From Chondrosia reniformis (Eukaryota > Porifera > Demospongiae > Chondrillida > Chondrillidae), in assembly GCA_947172415.1 (NCBI GenBank), contig OX359190.1, positions 8,990,001-9,054,000 of the forward strand: a DNA stretch of 64,000 bases, written 5' to 3'. The position numbers were made by a program, and so were the translations under genes. Below are positions 11,176-22,200 of this stretch, piece by piece (positions within the stretch are counted from its first letter, which is position 1; each line of letters opens with the position of its first letter). The notes below the pieces were generated by a model, which made no database searches, was not told the DNA's origin, and saw only the letters and a program-made list of their open reading frames with translations.

Positions 11176-13409
11176 CCACCCACTTTGTTGTAAAATATAC
11201 TTTATTTGTGTAAACAGTAGGTTTTAATTGGTAATTAAAAACAATTTATTCACATACAGTACATTATATCATTTCTCAGTAAGCCCCTTCAGGATTACTT
11301 CCTTTAAGGATGTACTGATAAAATCAATAATAAAGCTATGAGTTAACTTATTTCCATTGCTAAAAATATCCAACACTTTGTCCTTAAAATAATGTGTTTT
11401 TGCTTGTGTCAGCTGCAGTTTAATTAATACATTTATAACTGTATGTATGTATTATATAACGTACATCTTTCCTCAATGTAGAAATTAGGTAGCAAGTCAG
11501 GTACACAGACAGTTCAATCAATAGTCGGTTTCCTTAAAGAAGAGAATGTTCAACAACAGAAATCAGTTTCTTCCTTAGAAAGCTGAACAGATACAGTTAC
11601 TATCTCAAATGCTTATGATTTTAGCAAAACCTAATGCATGGACAGCATATGTATATGTATTTCTTTTAGATCAACTTTCACTTAATATTGTACTTTTAAT
11701 AATAACGCAATAAGTAACTGATTTAATGTACATGTCTTACACAGGTGTCAAAAGATAACAAATTTATTATATTGCACATTAATATAGCTGTACATATACT
11801 GTATACTTCCAATTACAAGACATTCTCGAAGAGGGTGAGTGCATGTATAATCGATACACCGCAAAGTGACATTGTATAACTGTTATACAGTCCTCCCCTA
11901 GGCTTTTCTTACACTTTTGCAGGTAACTCAAGCTAATAGGCTATATATAACTAGATATTCCACAAGTACAATAATTAGTACATTGAATACAACTTACTCT
12001 TGCCACTATATCTTCTGGTTTTGCAGGGGTTAACCCTTCTAATCAACCTGACTGAACACTCCCCCATTGAGAGGGGTGCCTTTAGAAAACCCTAGTTTGG
12101 GCGCTCTGAGAGAGATGACAAAGGGAAGTCTGTCCTTAAGCAAATACTCAGACTCTTCCTCTTCCACTATGAAGCCTCCGACCAAGTGGACATCAGTTTA
12201 CCTAAAATGATGGAACGCCCAACAGACACACCCACAAAATCTATACCACTTACACCAGAACCAGTTGGGGTGGGTGTGTCTACAACACCAGCTGCAACTG
12301 GCCACACCCAGCCTGAGCAGGATCCCACTGCCCCACCCCCACCAGTGCCAGCGAAAGAGGAGCAAAGCAGGTCTCAACCTGAGGCCAAGTTCAGCTTGGA
12401 TGAGAGTATTGGTATGAAGTGTGCAGCCAGACCTCTTCTTGGTGCCTGCCATTTTTATGACCTTTGTACTCTTGTATCAGTCCCCATTAGGCTCTCTTGT
12501 TACACAGTATTCTCCATTTATACATATACGTATGTACCTCATTGATTTATTATAGGCATATGAGATACGTATATCCTATGAACAATATATCCATATACGT
12601 ATATATGTGTTCATGTACGTTGTATATATCTCATTTTTTACCAAAGCACCAACCCCATATTAAATCAACCATTTTTACAAACATATGAAATACATTTATG
12701 AATATAGTTTTGTAAATCCTAGTATGTTATAGTACATTTTTGTCATATGGTTTACCTCTCTACTTACTCTTAGAATTTTTGAGTGATGAAGAGGAAGATC
12801 CTTCAATTAGTGCACATGAGCAGAGTATAGCAGATTTATCAACTAGCTTAGTTATCAATAGAGAAGAATTTAATCAAGGTAAGCACATAGCTAGTGGTTC
12901 TTGACTTGAACTGGTTTAATCATCATCTCTCCTTATTCAGCCCTTGAGCAAGCAGGTCAACATTTAGAAGATTCTATGATAGCGTGTAATTGCGCTCTGT
13001 TACTGGGACTTTTGGTAAGACATGATAGGGTCAGTAGTACTGTTGTAGCATCTCTACCAGAGATATTAGTCTGTGTTATACCTTTACAGTTGGTGATTTA
13101 TTGTTGCATGCAAATTTTGTATGTTTTTAATCATTATATTGCTTTAATTCTTTATTTACTAATTCATTAATGTTATCTCTTTAGTTCTATGTCTAAAAGT
13201 CACTTTCTTTATTCATTCATGCAGGCATATAAGAAGAAATTAGAAATTGTCTACTATCAAAATCATTTGATGAAATGATAAAGATATTACAAAACTTTCT
13301 CTCTTTCCTTGACTATGCAGTAAGTTTCTGGATTGTATGAGTACTGTATATGAACGTAAGTAAAGTTATTTACTATTGAGTAAGACTACGTGAATAACAG
13401 CAGGAAAGA

Positions 13410-14229
13410 TCAATCACGAAAATAAAGCTTCATTTCTGCAAACTTTAGTGAATATAATCGTGTATTCTTGAACTGATACCAATGTACTCCACGCTCTGGT
13501 TGATCATGCCATCCGGATTTATATAAACCATTCAAACTAGCTGCAGCACAGTTTCTGGTCCAGGCTCCACCAAAGTGAATTTCCAGTGCACAGTGACGTG
13601 AACCTCCATCATTGTCAATATCAGGAGTACTGAAAGCTATGCCACTGCTATATCTCAGTGCATCTCCTGCAGTACCCGTGTACCCAGTCACATTCAGTCT
13701 GTAGTTAGTGTCAGCATTTCCGACAGAGAAGAAGGAATATTGTGCGTACTTCTTTACCCCATCAAAATCTGCCATGTCTACTCTCAGCTGCACTCTTGCA
13801 GTAGCTGCAGTCAAGCAGTGTATGTTTTCCAGTCCAAGCCAAAACTCTCTCTTGGGGTTTCCAAAGCCAGCGACGTAATCACTCCAGCCTCTGTTAAAGT
13901 TTTCACTTCCATCTCTTCTCCTTTGAAAAACTGTCCACTGTCCATTCATGTCACAATAGACCTTTACACGTCCACAACCAGCATCTATCGTGTAGACTCC
14001 AGATTTGGTACATCCATTTTGATAAACTTCTTGACAGTTGCGAGGCAGATCATCTGGACCTGGAATAGGACAGATTTTGTTTGAGCTACGTACAGTGTAC
14101 ATAGTTTCACCTTTTAAACTATCATTTAGTTAGTGAGTACTTTGAATATGCGCCCTTACATGATGCTGCAGTCCATATAAGGACTGTAATGGTGATAACC
14201 AGTGAAGGAATTTCTCTTCTGCTATGCAT
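13410..14229 (-). CDS. Secreted fibrinogen-related domain protein, copy 5
   Basis: Exon 1 14229-14160 and exon 2 14059-13410; 239 residues. In this copy the frame happens to stay open through the intron to an upstream ATG (14102), giving a 230-residue single-exon reading without a signal peptide; I reject that start because the spliced form is shared by all six copies. The signal peptide begins MHSRREIPSLV. Pocket variant: DIDNDGGSRHCALEIH, NCAAASLNG, WHDQPERGVHWYQFKNTRL. It is nested inside WAPL unit 5, whose own frame is dead, while this gene is intact. Confidence 0.9.
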
Positions 14230-14277
14230 CTTCAATCCTTGTGATTTCTGTGGTACTCTGTGTCTCCTTCAGTGATC

Positions 14278-14293
14278 CTTTTATAGTCATTGG
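14278..14293 (-). promoter_or_regulatory. TATA and CCAAT boxes of fibrinogen-related copy 5
   Basis: TATAAAAG at 14285-14278 and CCAAT at 14293-14289 on the - strand, upstream of the ATG at 14229. Confidence 0.6.
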
Positions 14294-14428
14294 TTATTGT
14301 ATATGGCTCACACAATTACTTGCTGAGTTAGCAATTAATTATATTATTATTGCTACCCATTCCACCCACTTTGTGGTAAAAATGTTTTACTTGTGTAAAC
14401 AGTGGGTAATAAAAAAAAACAAAGCAAT

Positions 14429-14554
14429 GGTGCCCCTATATTGTTTTCAGAAATTATGTTAACATGGCTTCCGGTTAACCGGATATCTAAGAACCAGCAT
14501 GTACATAGTTCAAGTTTGCATGGGACCCCACGAGTTTCTTAAACTCGAAATACT
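14429..14554. repeat. Insertion found only in unit 5
   Basis: Compared with unit 4, about 126 bases are inserted between CAAAGCAAT and TTGTTTTTAAA. It contains a perfect 14-base palindrome TCCGGTTAACCGGA (14470-14483) and a seven-base stem CGAGTTT/AAACTCG (14531-14547). It has no coding capacity. It may be a small non-autonomous element; no clear target duplication was seen. Confidence 0.55.
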
Positions 14555-15609
14555 TGTTTTTAAATTTTATAGTCTAATCCTTTGATCAGTCGACACTCTG
14601 TCCCTTTTGCTATCCATTCCAATCCTTTGATCAGTCAGTGACACTCTGTCCACTTTGTCCACTTTGTTGTAAAATATGCTTTATTTGTGTAAACAGTAGG
14701 TTTTAATTGGTAATTAAAGAGACTTTATTCACCTACAGTACATTTTATATGATTTCTCAGTAAGCCCCTTCAGGGTTATTTCCTTTAAAAAGATGTACTG
14801 ATAAAATCAATAATAAAGCTATGAGTTAAAAATTTAAAGGTAGCCTATAATCAGTTTTTTAAGCGCAACAATTCTAATTGCAATCTACCTGTATGTAGTT
14901 ATCTCTTTTATCATTCAAACAATCTGTACTATATAAATAACTCATCTCCATTACTAAAAAATCCAACACTTTGTCCTTAAAATATATGTTTTTGCTTGTG
15001 TCAGCTTCAGTTTAATTTATACATTTTTAACTGTATGTATGTATTATATAACGTACATCTTTCTTCAATGTAGAAATTAGGTAGCAAGTCAGGTACACAG
15101 ACAGTTCAATCAATAGTCGGTTTCCTTAAAGAAGAGAATGTTCAACAACAGAAATCAGTTTCTTCCTTAGAAAGCTGAACAGATACAGTGACTATCTCAA
15201 ATGCTTATGATTTTAGCAAAACCTAATGCATGGACAGCATACGTATATGTATTTCTTTTAGATCAACTTTCACTTAATATTATACTTTTAATAATAACGC
15301 AATAAGTAACTGATTTAATGCACATGTCTTACACAGGTGTCAAAAAATAATAAATTTATTACATTGCACATTAATATAGCTGTACATATACTGTATACTT
15401 CCAATTACAACACCTTCTCGAAGAGGGTGAGTGCATGTATAATCGATTCACCGCAAAGTGACATTGTATAACTGTTATACAGTCCTCCCCTAGGCTTTTC
15501 TTGCACTTTTGCAGGTAACTCAAGCTTATAGGCTAGATATTCCACAAGTATAATAATTAGTACATTGAATACAACTTACTCTTGCTCACTATATCTTCTG
15601 GTTTTGCAG

Positions 15610-18332
15610 GGGTTAATCCTTCTAATCAACCTGACTGAACACTCCCCCATCGAGAGGGGTGCCTTCAGAAAACCCTGGTTTGGGTGCTCTGAGAGAGATG
15701 ACAAAGGGAAATCTGTCCTAAAGCAAATACTTAGACTCTTCCTCCTCCACTATGAAGCCTCCGACCAAGTGGACATCAGTTTACCTAAAATGATGGAACG
15801 CCCAACAGACACACCCACAAAATCTATACCACTTACACCAGAACCAGTTGGGGTGGGTGTGTCTACAACACCAGCTGCAACTGGCCACGCCCAGCCTGAG
15901 CAGGATCCCACTGCCCCACCCCCACCAGTGGCAGCGAAAGAGGAGCAAAGCAGGTCTCAACCTGAGGCCAAGTTCAGCTTGGATGAGAGTATTGGTATGA
16001 AGTGTGCAGCCAGACCTCTTCTTGGTGCCTGCCATTTTTATGACCTTTGTACTCTTGTATCAGTCCCCATTAGGCTCTCTTGTTGCACAGTATTCTCCAT
16101 TTATACATATATGTATGTACCTCATTGATTTATTATAGGCATATGAGATATGTATATCCTATGAACAATATATCCATATACGTATATATATGTACATGTA
16201 CGTTGTATATATCTCATTTTTTACCAAAACACCAACCCCATATCAGATCAACCGTTTTTACAAACATACGAAATACATTTATTAATATAGTTTTGTAAAT
16301 CCTAGTATGTTATAGTACATTTTTGTCATATGGTTTAACTGTCTACTTACTCTTATATAGAATTTTTAAGTGATGAAGAGGAAGATCCTTCAATTAGTGC
16401 ACATGAGCAGAGTATAGCAGATTTATCAACTAGCCTAGTTATCAATAGAGAAGAATTTAATCAAGGTAAGCACATTGCTAGTGGTTCTTGACTTGAACTG
16501 GTTTAATCATCATCTCTCCTTATTCAGCCCTTGAGCAAGCAGGTCAACATTTAGAAGATTCTATGATAGCGTGTAATTGCGCTCTGTTACTGGGACTTTT
16601 GGCAAGACATGATAGAGTCAGTAGTACTGTTGTAGCATCTCTACCAGGGATATTAGTCTGTGTTATACCTTTACAGTTGGTGATTTATTGTTGCATGCAA
16701 ATTTGTATGTTTTTAATCATTATATTGCTTTAATTCTTTATTTACTAATTCATTAATGTTATCTCTTTAGTCCTATGTCTAAAAGTCACTTTCTTTATTC
16801 ATTCATGCAGGCATATAAGGAAGAAATTAGAAATTGTCTACCATCAAAATCATTTGATGAAATGATAAAGATATTACAAAACTTTCTCTCTTTCCTTGAC
16901 TATGCAGTAAGTTTCTGGATTGTATGAGTACTGTATATGAACGTAAGTAAAGTTATTTACTACTGAGTAAGACTACGTGAATAACAGCAGGAAAGATCAA
17001 TCACGAAAATAAAGCTTCATTTCTGCAAACTTTAGTGAGTAATAGTGTGTATTCTTGAAGTAATACCAATGTACTCCACCCTCTACTTGACTATGCCATC
17101 CGGATTTATATAAACCATTCAAATTAGCAAAAGCACAGTTTCTGGCCCAGGCTCCACCAAAGTGACGATGACGGGCACAGTGATATCCTGAAAATCCATC
17201 GTTGTCAACATCAGGAGTACTGAAAGCCATGCCACTACTATATCCCATTGCATCTCCTGCAGTACCCGTGTACCCACTCACATTCAGTGTGTAATTAGTG
17301 TCAGCATTTCCGACCGAGAAGAAGGAATATTGCGCATACTTCTTTACTCCATCAAAATCTGCCATGTCTACTCTCAGCTGAACTCTTGCAGTAGCTGCAG
17401 TCAAGCAGTGTATGTTTTCCAGTCCAAGCCAAAACTCTCTCTTGGGGTTTCCAAAGCCAGCGACGTAATCACTCCAGCCTCTGTTAAAGTTTTCACTTCC
17501 ATCTCTTCTCCTTTGAAAAACTGTCCACTGTCCATTCATGTCACAATAGACCTTTACACGTCCACAACCAGCATCTATCGTGTAGACTCCAGATTTGGTA
17601 CATCCATTTTGATAAACTTCTTGACAGTTGCGAGGCAGATCATCTGGACCTGGAATATAGGACAGATTTTGTTTGAGCTACGTGCAGTGTAGTTTCACCT
17701 TTTAAACTATCATTTAGTTAGTGAGTACTTTGAATATACGCCCTTACATGATGCTGCAGTCCATATAAGGACTGTAATGGTGACAACCAGTGAAGGGATT
17801 TCTCTTCTGCTACGCATCTTCAATCCTTGTGATTTCTGTGGTGCTCTGTGTCTCCTTCAGTGATCCTTTTATAGTCATTGGTTTTGAAAGGTTATGGCTC
17901 ACTTGCTGAATTAGCAATTATTGATACTAAGGAGGTTTTTTAAATGTATAGTGCAATTATTCCTTTGAGCAGTCAACACTCTCATGTGCAACCCACTTCA
18001 CCCACTTGGTGAAAATGCTTTACTTGTGTAAACAGGAGGTAATTGGTACAAGAAATAACAAAATTTACAGAATATCACTGAAAATTTGCATGCTTAATTG
18101 GTAATTTAAAATACCTTTTAACATATACGTACGTTATGTAATAGATTACATTACAAAATTCTCAGTAAATTTATACATTTTTAACTGTATGTATGTATTA
18201 TATAACGTACATCTTTCTTCAATGTAGAAATTAGGTAGCAAGTCAGGTACACAGACAGTTCAATCAATAGTCGGTTTCCTTAAAGAAGAGAATGTTCAAC
18301 AACAGAAATCAGTTTCTTCCTTAGAAAGCTGA
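15610..18332 (+). CDS. WAPL: WAPL-like 3' module, unit 6 (open, last in array)
   Basis: Exons: A 15610-15994, B 16361-16465, C 16528-16616 (3' end uncertain), D 16811-16906, E 18228-18332 with stop TGA. All are open and in phase, as in unit 3. As the last copy it keeps what may be the ancestral WAPL 3' flank. A canonical AATAAA lies at 18523-18528, about 190 bases past the stop, inside the small inverted segment that ends the array. Exon A encodes LTLLINLTEHSP then a Pro/Thr-rich insert; exon E encodes TVQSIVGFLKEE. Confidence 0.75.
16997..17817 (-). CDS. Secreted fibrinogen-related domain protein, copy 6
   Basis: Exon 1 17817-17748 and exon 2 17649-16997; 240 residues, the same length class as copy 1. 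Pocket variant: YTLNVSGY, DAMGYSSGMAFS, DVDNDGFSGYHCARHRH, NCAFANLNG, WHSQVEGGVHWYYFKNTHY. It resembles copy 1 in the cysteine loop (HCARH) but copy 2 in the later loops (HSQV, HWYYFKNT), a mosaic that suggests gene conversion. It is nested in the last intron of WAPL unit 6. Confidence 0.9.
17866..17881 (-). promoter_or_regulatory. TATA and CCAAT boxes of fibrinogen-related copy 6
   Basis: TATAAAAG at 17873-17866 and CCAAT at 17881-17877 on the - strand, upstream of the ATG at 17817. Confidence 0.6.
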
Positions 18333-18483
18333 ACAGATACAGTGACTATCTCAAATGCTTATGATTTTAGCAAAACCTAATGCATGGACAGCATACGTAT
18401 ATGTATTTCTTTTAGATCAACTTTCACTTAATATTATACTTCTAATAATAACACAATAAGTAACTGATTTAATGCACATGTCT

Positions 18484-18556
18484 TGTAATTGGAATACAGC
18501 TACGTATATTAATGTGCAATTTAATAAATTTGTTATCTTCTGACACCTGTGTATGA
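18484..18556. repeat. Inverted scar at the 3' border of the array
   Basis: Homology with the other units ends after CACATGTCTT. The next about 73 bases are the reverse complement of the DNA found at the same place in other units (compare 5200-5280): TGTAATTGGA, then TTAATGTGCAAT, then ACACCTGTGT. Beyond 18556 the sequence is unique. Confidence 0.75.
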
Positions 18557-19242
18557 GCTATGATGGATTATATTATACTGTATCGTGTATATGTTTACTG
18601 TATCCTATTTTGATGTACTGTATTATGTTGCAGCATTTGTACATGTAAGTTTGTATCATTTTGATTATTATATTTAATTTCAGTTCTGAATCATAAAATT
18701 AACAGATTAATGAACTAATTAGCTTAAATAATTTACCAAGTTCTACTTCAAAGAAACCTCAAGTCAGTCTGTTCTATGGCCTTAATATGCAGCAGTAAAA
18801 TATTCAAGGTTTCTTAATTCTCAATGTCTTGTATAGGAATCCAGACCATCACCATACAATATGGATTCTTGTATCATTGACTGCATGATGAAGTGTCTAC
18901 TTAACTGTGCTATAAATGGTTTATAGTCCCTTGTGAAATACATTAATGTCATTGTTCTCTTGAATGTGTGGGCAGAGAATGACGCAACATTTCTCTTCTA
19001 GTATATGTGGTATATTATGAGAAACTATACTTTTACACAAAGTGGTGATGTAATAGCAATATTGTTTTGTAAGGGTGTATCATATATAGATAACATAGGA
19101 ACCCATACCATTATGTGTCTATCAATTTATATGTATTATATACATAGGCCAAGTCTGAACCAGCTACAGTTTGACCAAGTTTCTAGTCTAAACAGTTTAT
19201 CTATAAAGTGAGCTTTTATTTAAGTGTTTACAAAGTAATAAA
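18557..19242. other. Unique AT-rich intergenic DNA
   Basis: Between the array and the GPCR gene. No conserved reading frame or repeat family was recognised. It must hold the promoter and 5' leader of the GPCR gene, but no clear TATA box could be assigned. Confidence 0.5.
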
Positions 19243-22200
19243 ATGGAAAACTCTACATTAGGAGCACTCATCAATACAAGTGGAGACTCTGATGATTTTT
19301 CAGATTGGAGACTGAGCCAAGATATCAACCCAATCGCTCTTGGACTATTTTGGGCTCTTTTAAACATCTATATATTGGTTGTCAATGCTTTTATATGCAT
19401 ATATTCTGTAGTCTACATATATAAAAAGAAGACCAGCTATATATCTCAGACCTATACCACCCAGTCGTCCCTGCTCCTCTTCAATCTGTCGCTGACCTAT
19501 CTAGTCCAAGGCCTCTTTGCTCTACCCTTTACTGTTATTGCCACCTTCAGCGGAGAATGGCTGGTCTACCAACCGAAATCTTCCAAGGAAGCAACCTGTA
19601 CTTTCTCTGGTTTTATCTTAAATTGGACTTACACCATTGCCCTCCACACGATAGCAGTCATTTCAATTGAGCGCTTCCTGTTTGTCACCAACCCCCACAA
19701 GCATAGGACCAAATTCACTACCAAAGTAAGGGAGACTTTACTACTTTTGTTTTGTATATATATATATATGTGTGTAATATACAAACTATTATATATATTG
19801 TATATAATAATAGTTATATGTGTATATATATGATACTGTAAAGGCTCATTGCTGCATGGAGGGTACTGGTTATAGAAATTAATTGAATTGTTCATTGTGT
19901 ATTCCAGTCACTGTGATTATGCTCAATAACTATCTATAATCATGTATATACGTATATTTGAAAAGGGAGTTTATATAATGCATGCACATTATCAATGCAT
20001 TGGCTATGATATTTATATACGTACGTATACTGATAATCAGTGGATTTCACCATGGTTTGCTATTTGATGCATTATTCATTTTCAGTGATTGTGAATATGG
20101 CATGTATACATACGTATGTTGTGCCTTAATCAAATATCCAATGAAATATACATAAATACGTAATCTGTCACAGGTTTACCCATTTAGGACTTGGTGCAAT
20201 AATCTTTTTAAGTACAAATACAATAAATGAAATGTTTTGTATCTAATTGTATATACTTCTAATTTGATTGACCTGTTCAAGCTCAACCATATATGTAATA
20301 ATATATTCAATTATAAATCCAGAATCATGTCAAAGAGTTTCCATATAATAGTATACGTACTATATGTATATAGATAATTTAATCTCTTTAAATGAAGTAA
20401 TTATATATATATACCATTCAATGTTGTTAATAAGGTGTACCTTATTTGCATATATATAAACAGCTAACTATGTTTTAAATTACTGGACCAGTATTATAAT
20501 TTTATTTTCACTTAAAATATTATGAATATCATTAAAGTTTGCTAAAAATGGCAGGTCAACCCTATATATGCTACCTTAACATGTGTTTACTGTAAATTCT
20601 TCTTTATACTGTATATATACAGGTTATAATAGGTCTCATACTATTCACCTGGCTATACCCCGCCCTGCTTGCAGCCACGCCTTATTTGTTTGGAGGTTAC
20701 ACATTCTTTTCAAAAGGAGGGATATGCATAACTCCAATGGTAAGCCATTTACAGGTATACATACATGTACACATATATTATGTGGATGGAGGAGGGAGAA
20801 GGAGGAAGGAGGAAGGAGGAGGAGGCGGGAGGAGGAAGGAGGGAGGAGGGAGAAGGGAGGAAGGAGGAGGGAGGAGGGAGGAGGGAGGAGGGAGGAGGGA
20901 GGAGGGAGGAGGGAGGAGGGAGGAGGGAGGAGGGAGGAGGGAGGAGGGTGGAGGGTGGAGGGAGGAGGGAGGAGGGAGGAGGGAGGAGGGAGGAGGGAGG
21001 AGGGTGGAGGGTGGAGGGAGGAGAGAGGAGGGAGGAAGGTGAATATGAGTGAAACACTTTCGATATTAATCTACATATACAATAGGAGAGTCAAAACCTA
21101 ATTACTAGAAATGATTATATCCAAATTTAATACATACATATAACTGTACGCATGTACATATATACTTTTATGTAATTCATTTATGATATACTGTTGTCAT
21201 CCTATTATTCTTCACACATGTACACATATATAGGCAGGCATTGGGCTCTACTGGTTGGCAGTGTTTGTTGTGTATGCCACAATTCCTATTGTGGTTGTCA
21301 TGGTAATGATTGTTGCAACGTGTGTATTTGCGAGAAGATTTGCAGTCAAGTTACGGAGAAAGGTTGGGAATGGTCATACAGCTGTCTACAGGACACCTTC
21401 TGGTCCAACTTCCAGTCAGAACAGTGGAAATGGGAATTTACATCAACCTACAGATAGCAATCAGAAAATGTGCTGCTCCGATTGTTGCTGCATGCGTAAG
21501 TGTTCTTTAGTAATTCCTCAAGGGGAAATGCATAGGAATTATATACTAGTTGTCCATCTATTATTTAATATATAATATTCAATTTTCAACATCTTTTACA
21601 GTTGCTTCCTATTTCTCCTCCATGTCACAGTTTTAAAATGGTTTTAATTCCCTCTTCCTCAGAAGACCTTGAGTTCTTGGTTGATTTTGTTAAAATTTGA
21701 ATTGCTAATTCATCATACATCATAATCATAATATGTTATATTCACTTATGTGTCTGATCAATTATTTTGGTTCTTTTATATAATTCTCTAGCTGGAAAAA
21801 AGTGTTTTGCTCTTTTTGGAGTGTTTGGTTCTCTGGTAGTCATTTACAGCATTCAGTTACTGACAGGCAGTGTTTCTACTATTGTAACTCTGTTTAAAGG
21901 ACCTGCTTTTCAACCAGATGTTTTACAGGGAGCCTTCACCTACCTAACCATATCATTACCAGCTATATCTGGAGCAGTACAAGTTTGTTAAAAAATTATG
22001 TACATGTAGACTGTCTGTATAAATTAGAAAGTCCTAGATGTTGATTTGTCTATATATAATCCCAGAATGTGTATATACTTATACAATTGTAGGTTCACTT
22101 TATGTATATGAGAATACATTATGCATATACGTAGAGTTGCAAGATATAGTTACACTATCATAGTTACCTTTGTGGCAATGCAACTGACAGGGGCAACAGT

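Larger units (their letters stand above)
8566..11586 (+). pseudogene. WAPL: WAPL-like 3' module, unit 4 (nonsense in exon D)
   Basis: Exons: A 8566-8950, B 9317-9421, C 9484-9572 (3' end uncertain), D 9771-9866, E 11482-11586. Exons A, B, C and E are open. Exon D reads AYKEEI and then TGA at 9789-9791 (one base change from AGA), so the last about 60 residues of the WAPL domain would be lost. Splice sites remain intact, which suggests recent inactivation. Confidence 0.75.
12027..15178 (+). pseudogene. WAPL: WAPL-like 3' module, unit 5 (two lesions)
   Basis: Exons: A 12027-12411, B 12774-12878, C 12941-13029 (3' end uncertain), D 13225-13319, E 15074-15178. In exon A the conserved tryptophan of KPWFG is TAG at 12093-12095. 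Exon D is 95 bases, not 96: one G is missing after TATAAG, so the frame shifts. Exons B, C and E are intact. This unit also carries an extra insertion (about 14429-14554) between the nested gene's promoter region and exon E. Confidence 0.8.
1..18483. repeat. Tandem array of six WAPL-3'-end / fibrinogen-related gene units
   Basis: Six direct units of about 3.1-3.6 kb follow one another. Equivalent points (the stop codon of the nested - strand gene) are at 562, 3723, 6791, 9957, 13410 and 16997, so spacings are 3161, 3068, 3166, 3453 and 3587 bases. Each unit holds WAPL exons A-D (+), a complete fibrinogen-related gene (-) and WAPL exon E (+). Unit joins lie between exon E and the next exon A, near 2050, 5200, 8270, 11740 and 15330; this is inferred from where homology stops in unit 6. 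Units 4 and 5 share a different segment upstream of the fibrinogen-related gene, which makes them longer. The first unit is cut by the window edge, so more units may lie upstream. Confidence 0.93.

Noticed and set aside
13410-14102. Single-exon 230-residue reading of lectin copy 5 from an ATG at 14102
   Set aside because: It reads through the intron and lacks the signal peptide; the spliced form is conserved in all copies.
20583-21101. Long Gly/Arg/Glu and Pro/Leu/Ser frames on both strands
   Set aside because: All are translations of the GGAGGGA minisatellite.
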